A DNA stretch of 64,000 bases from contig NZ_JAVIFX010000006.1 of the NCBI RefSeq assembly GCF_031157255.1, forward strand, positions 248,001 to 312,000, given 5' to 3'. The stretch comes from Bradyrhizobium sp. LHD-71. Lineage in GTDB: Bacteria > Pseudomonadota > Alphaproteobacteria > Rhizobiales > Xanthobacteraceae. The notes under the pieces are model-generated. The model was not told where the DNA came from, made no database searches, and saw only the letters and a list, made by a program, of their open reading frames with translations. Positions 63,843 through 64,000 of the stretch are shown here, one piece after another. Position 1 is the stretch's first letter, and every line of letters begins with the position of its first letter. The translations under genes and the position numbers were made by a program.

Positions 63843-64000
63843 TCAGCTCAGCTCAGCGTCGGGCCGGGCCGCCGGATCGAATATCCAGATCGTCTCCCCC
63901 TGCGAGCGCACGCGATGAGCGGGCAGGTCGGTCTCACGCATTGCTCGCGCCGCGATCGCCTTCTTCGCTGCGCCGGCGACCTGAAACAGAACCTCCCGGC
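63843..64000 (-). CDS. pgl: Probable 6-phosphogluconolactonase, C-terminal end (partial)
   Basis: The last 51 codons of a minus-strand gene cut by the window edge. The visible part, REVLFQVAGAAKKAIAARA then DLPAHRVRSQGETIWIFDPAA, follows the C-terminal pattern of DevB-type 6-phosphogluconolactonases, where a vlflvtGaaK strand precedes lPaxrv and a wxxDxxA ending. If right, it hydrolyses exactly the lactone made by the local glucose-6-phosphate dehydrogenase. Identification rests on a short tail and is tentative. Confidence 0.5.
   Translation of the reverse strand, partial: REVLFQVAGAAKKAIAARAMRETDLPAHRVRSQGETIWIFDPAARPDAELS

Overview
The window is GC-rich, densely coded chromosomal DNA. It looks like an aerobic soil-type alphaproteobacterium of the order Hyphomicrobiales (Bradyrhizobiaceae/Xanthobacteraceae-like). 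The evidence is the Do-protease-serB-miaA-ilvBH gene order, the many Bug-type (TctC) binding proteins, the REP-like GTCATTGCGAG hairpins and the codon use. No rRNA, CRISPR array, integrase or intact insertion sequence was seen. There is one tRNA, tRNA-Lys(CTT).

Layout. (1) 0-9.4 kb is catabolism and transport: an MmgE/PrpD protein divergent from a LysR regulator, an orphan TctC-type binding protein, an old-yellow-enzyme oxidoreductase, a split chromate transporter and a complete tctBAC tricarboxylate transporter closed by a strong terminator. (2) 9.5-22.7 kb is a conserved core: thyA, a GNAT gene, folA, hflK-hflC, a DUF2065 gene, a degP-like protease, serB and miaA head to head, then ilvB-ilvH behind a leader-peptide attenuator, a methyltransferase, a LysE exporter and ilvC. 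(3) 22.7-37.1 kb is mixed metabolism: an AtzE-like amidase with an AtzG-like partner, an SDR, pdxY, a carboxylesterase, a membrane sulfatase-like protein, a glycine-betaine-type ABC system with fused permease and binding protein, an SsuABC-like transporter, a NUDIX protein and PPK2. (4) 37.3-43.5 kb is a GntR-controlled catabolic cluster (enolase-superfamily enzyme, ABC importer, GMC oxidoreductase) with a near-perfect 31-bp palindrome between the divergent arms. (5) 43.6-45.7 kb is leuA behind a leucine-rich leader peptide, then tRNA-Lys.

(6) The standout is 45.9-64 kb, a coenzyme F420 island. It holds cofE-cofD-cofC in an overlapping operon and a convergent fbiC (CofG-CofH fusion), which cover the assigned steps from the deazaflavin core to glutamylated F420. 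It also holds an F420-dependent glucose-6-phosphate dehydrogenase that keeps the catalytic and phosphate-binding residues of mycobacterial Fgd1, eight further luciferase-like (LLM) oxidoreductases, a DDN-type deazaflavin-dependent nitroreductase, an acyl-CoA synthetase and an acyl-CoA dehydrogenase. At the right edge is the end of a probable 6-phosphogluconolactonase. Read together, F420 is made, reduced with glucose-6-phosphate, and spent by a local set of oxidoreductases. Four of the LLM genes form one tight operon. No dehydro-F420 reductase domain is attached to CofE, so that step must come from elsewhere or be replaced.

Inside the island, 51580-51913 carries four consecutive CTAGTG-bounded hairpins. 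They have the same architecture but diverged, mutually compensating sequences. They look like a small non-autonomous palindromic element family and are the most unusual non-coding structure in the window.
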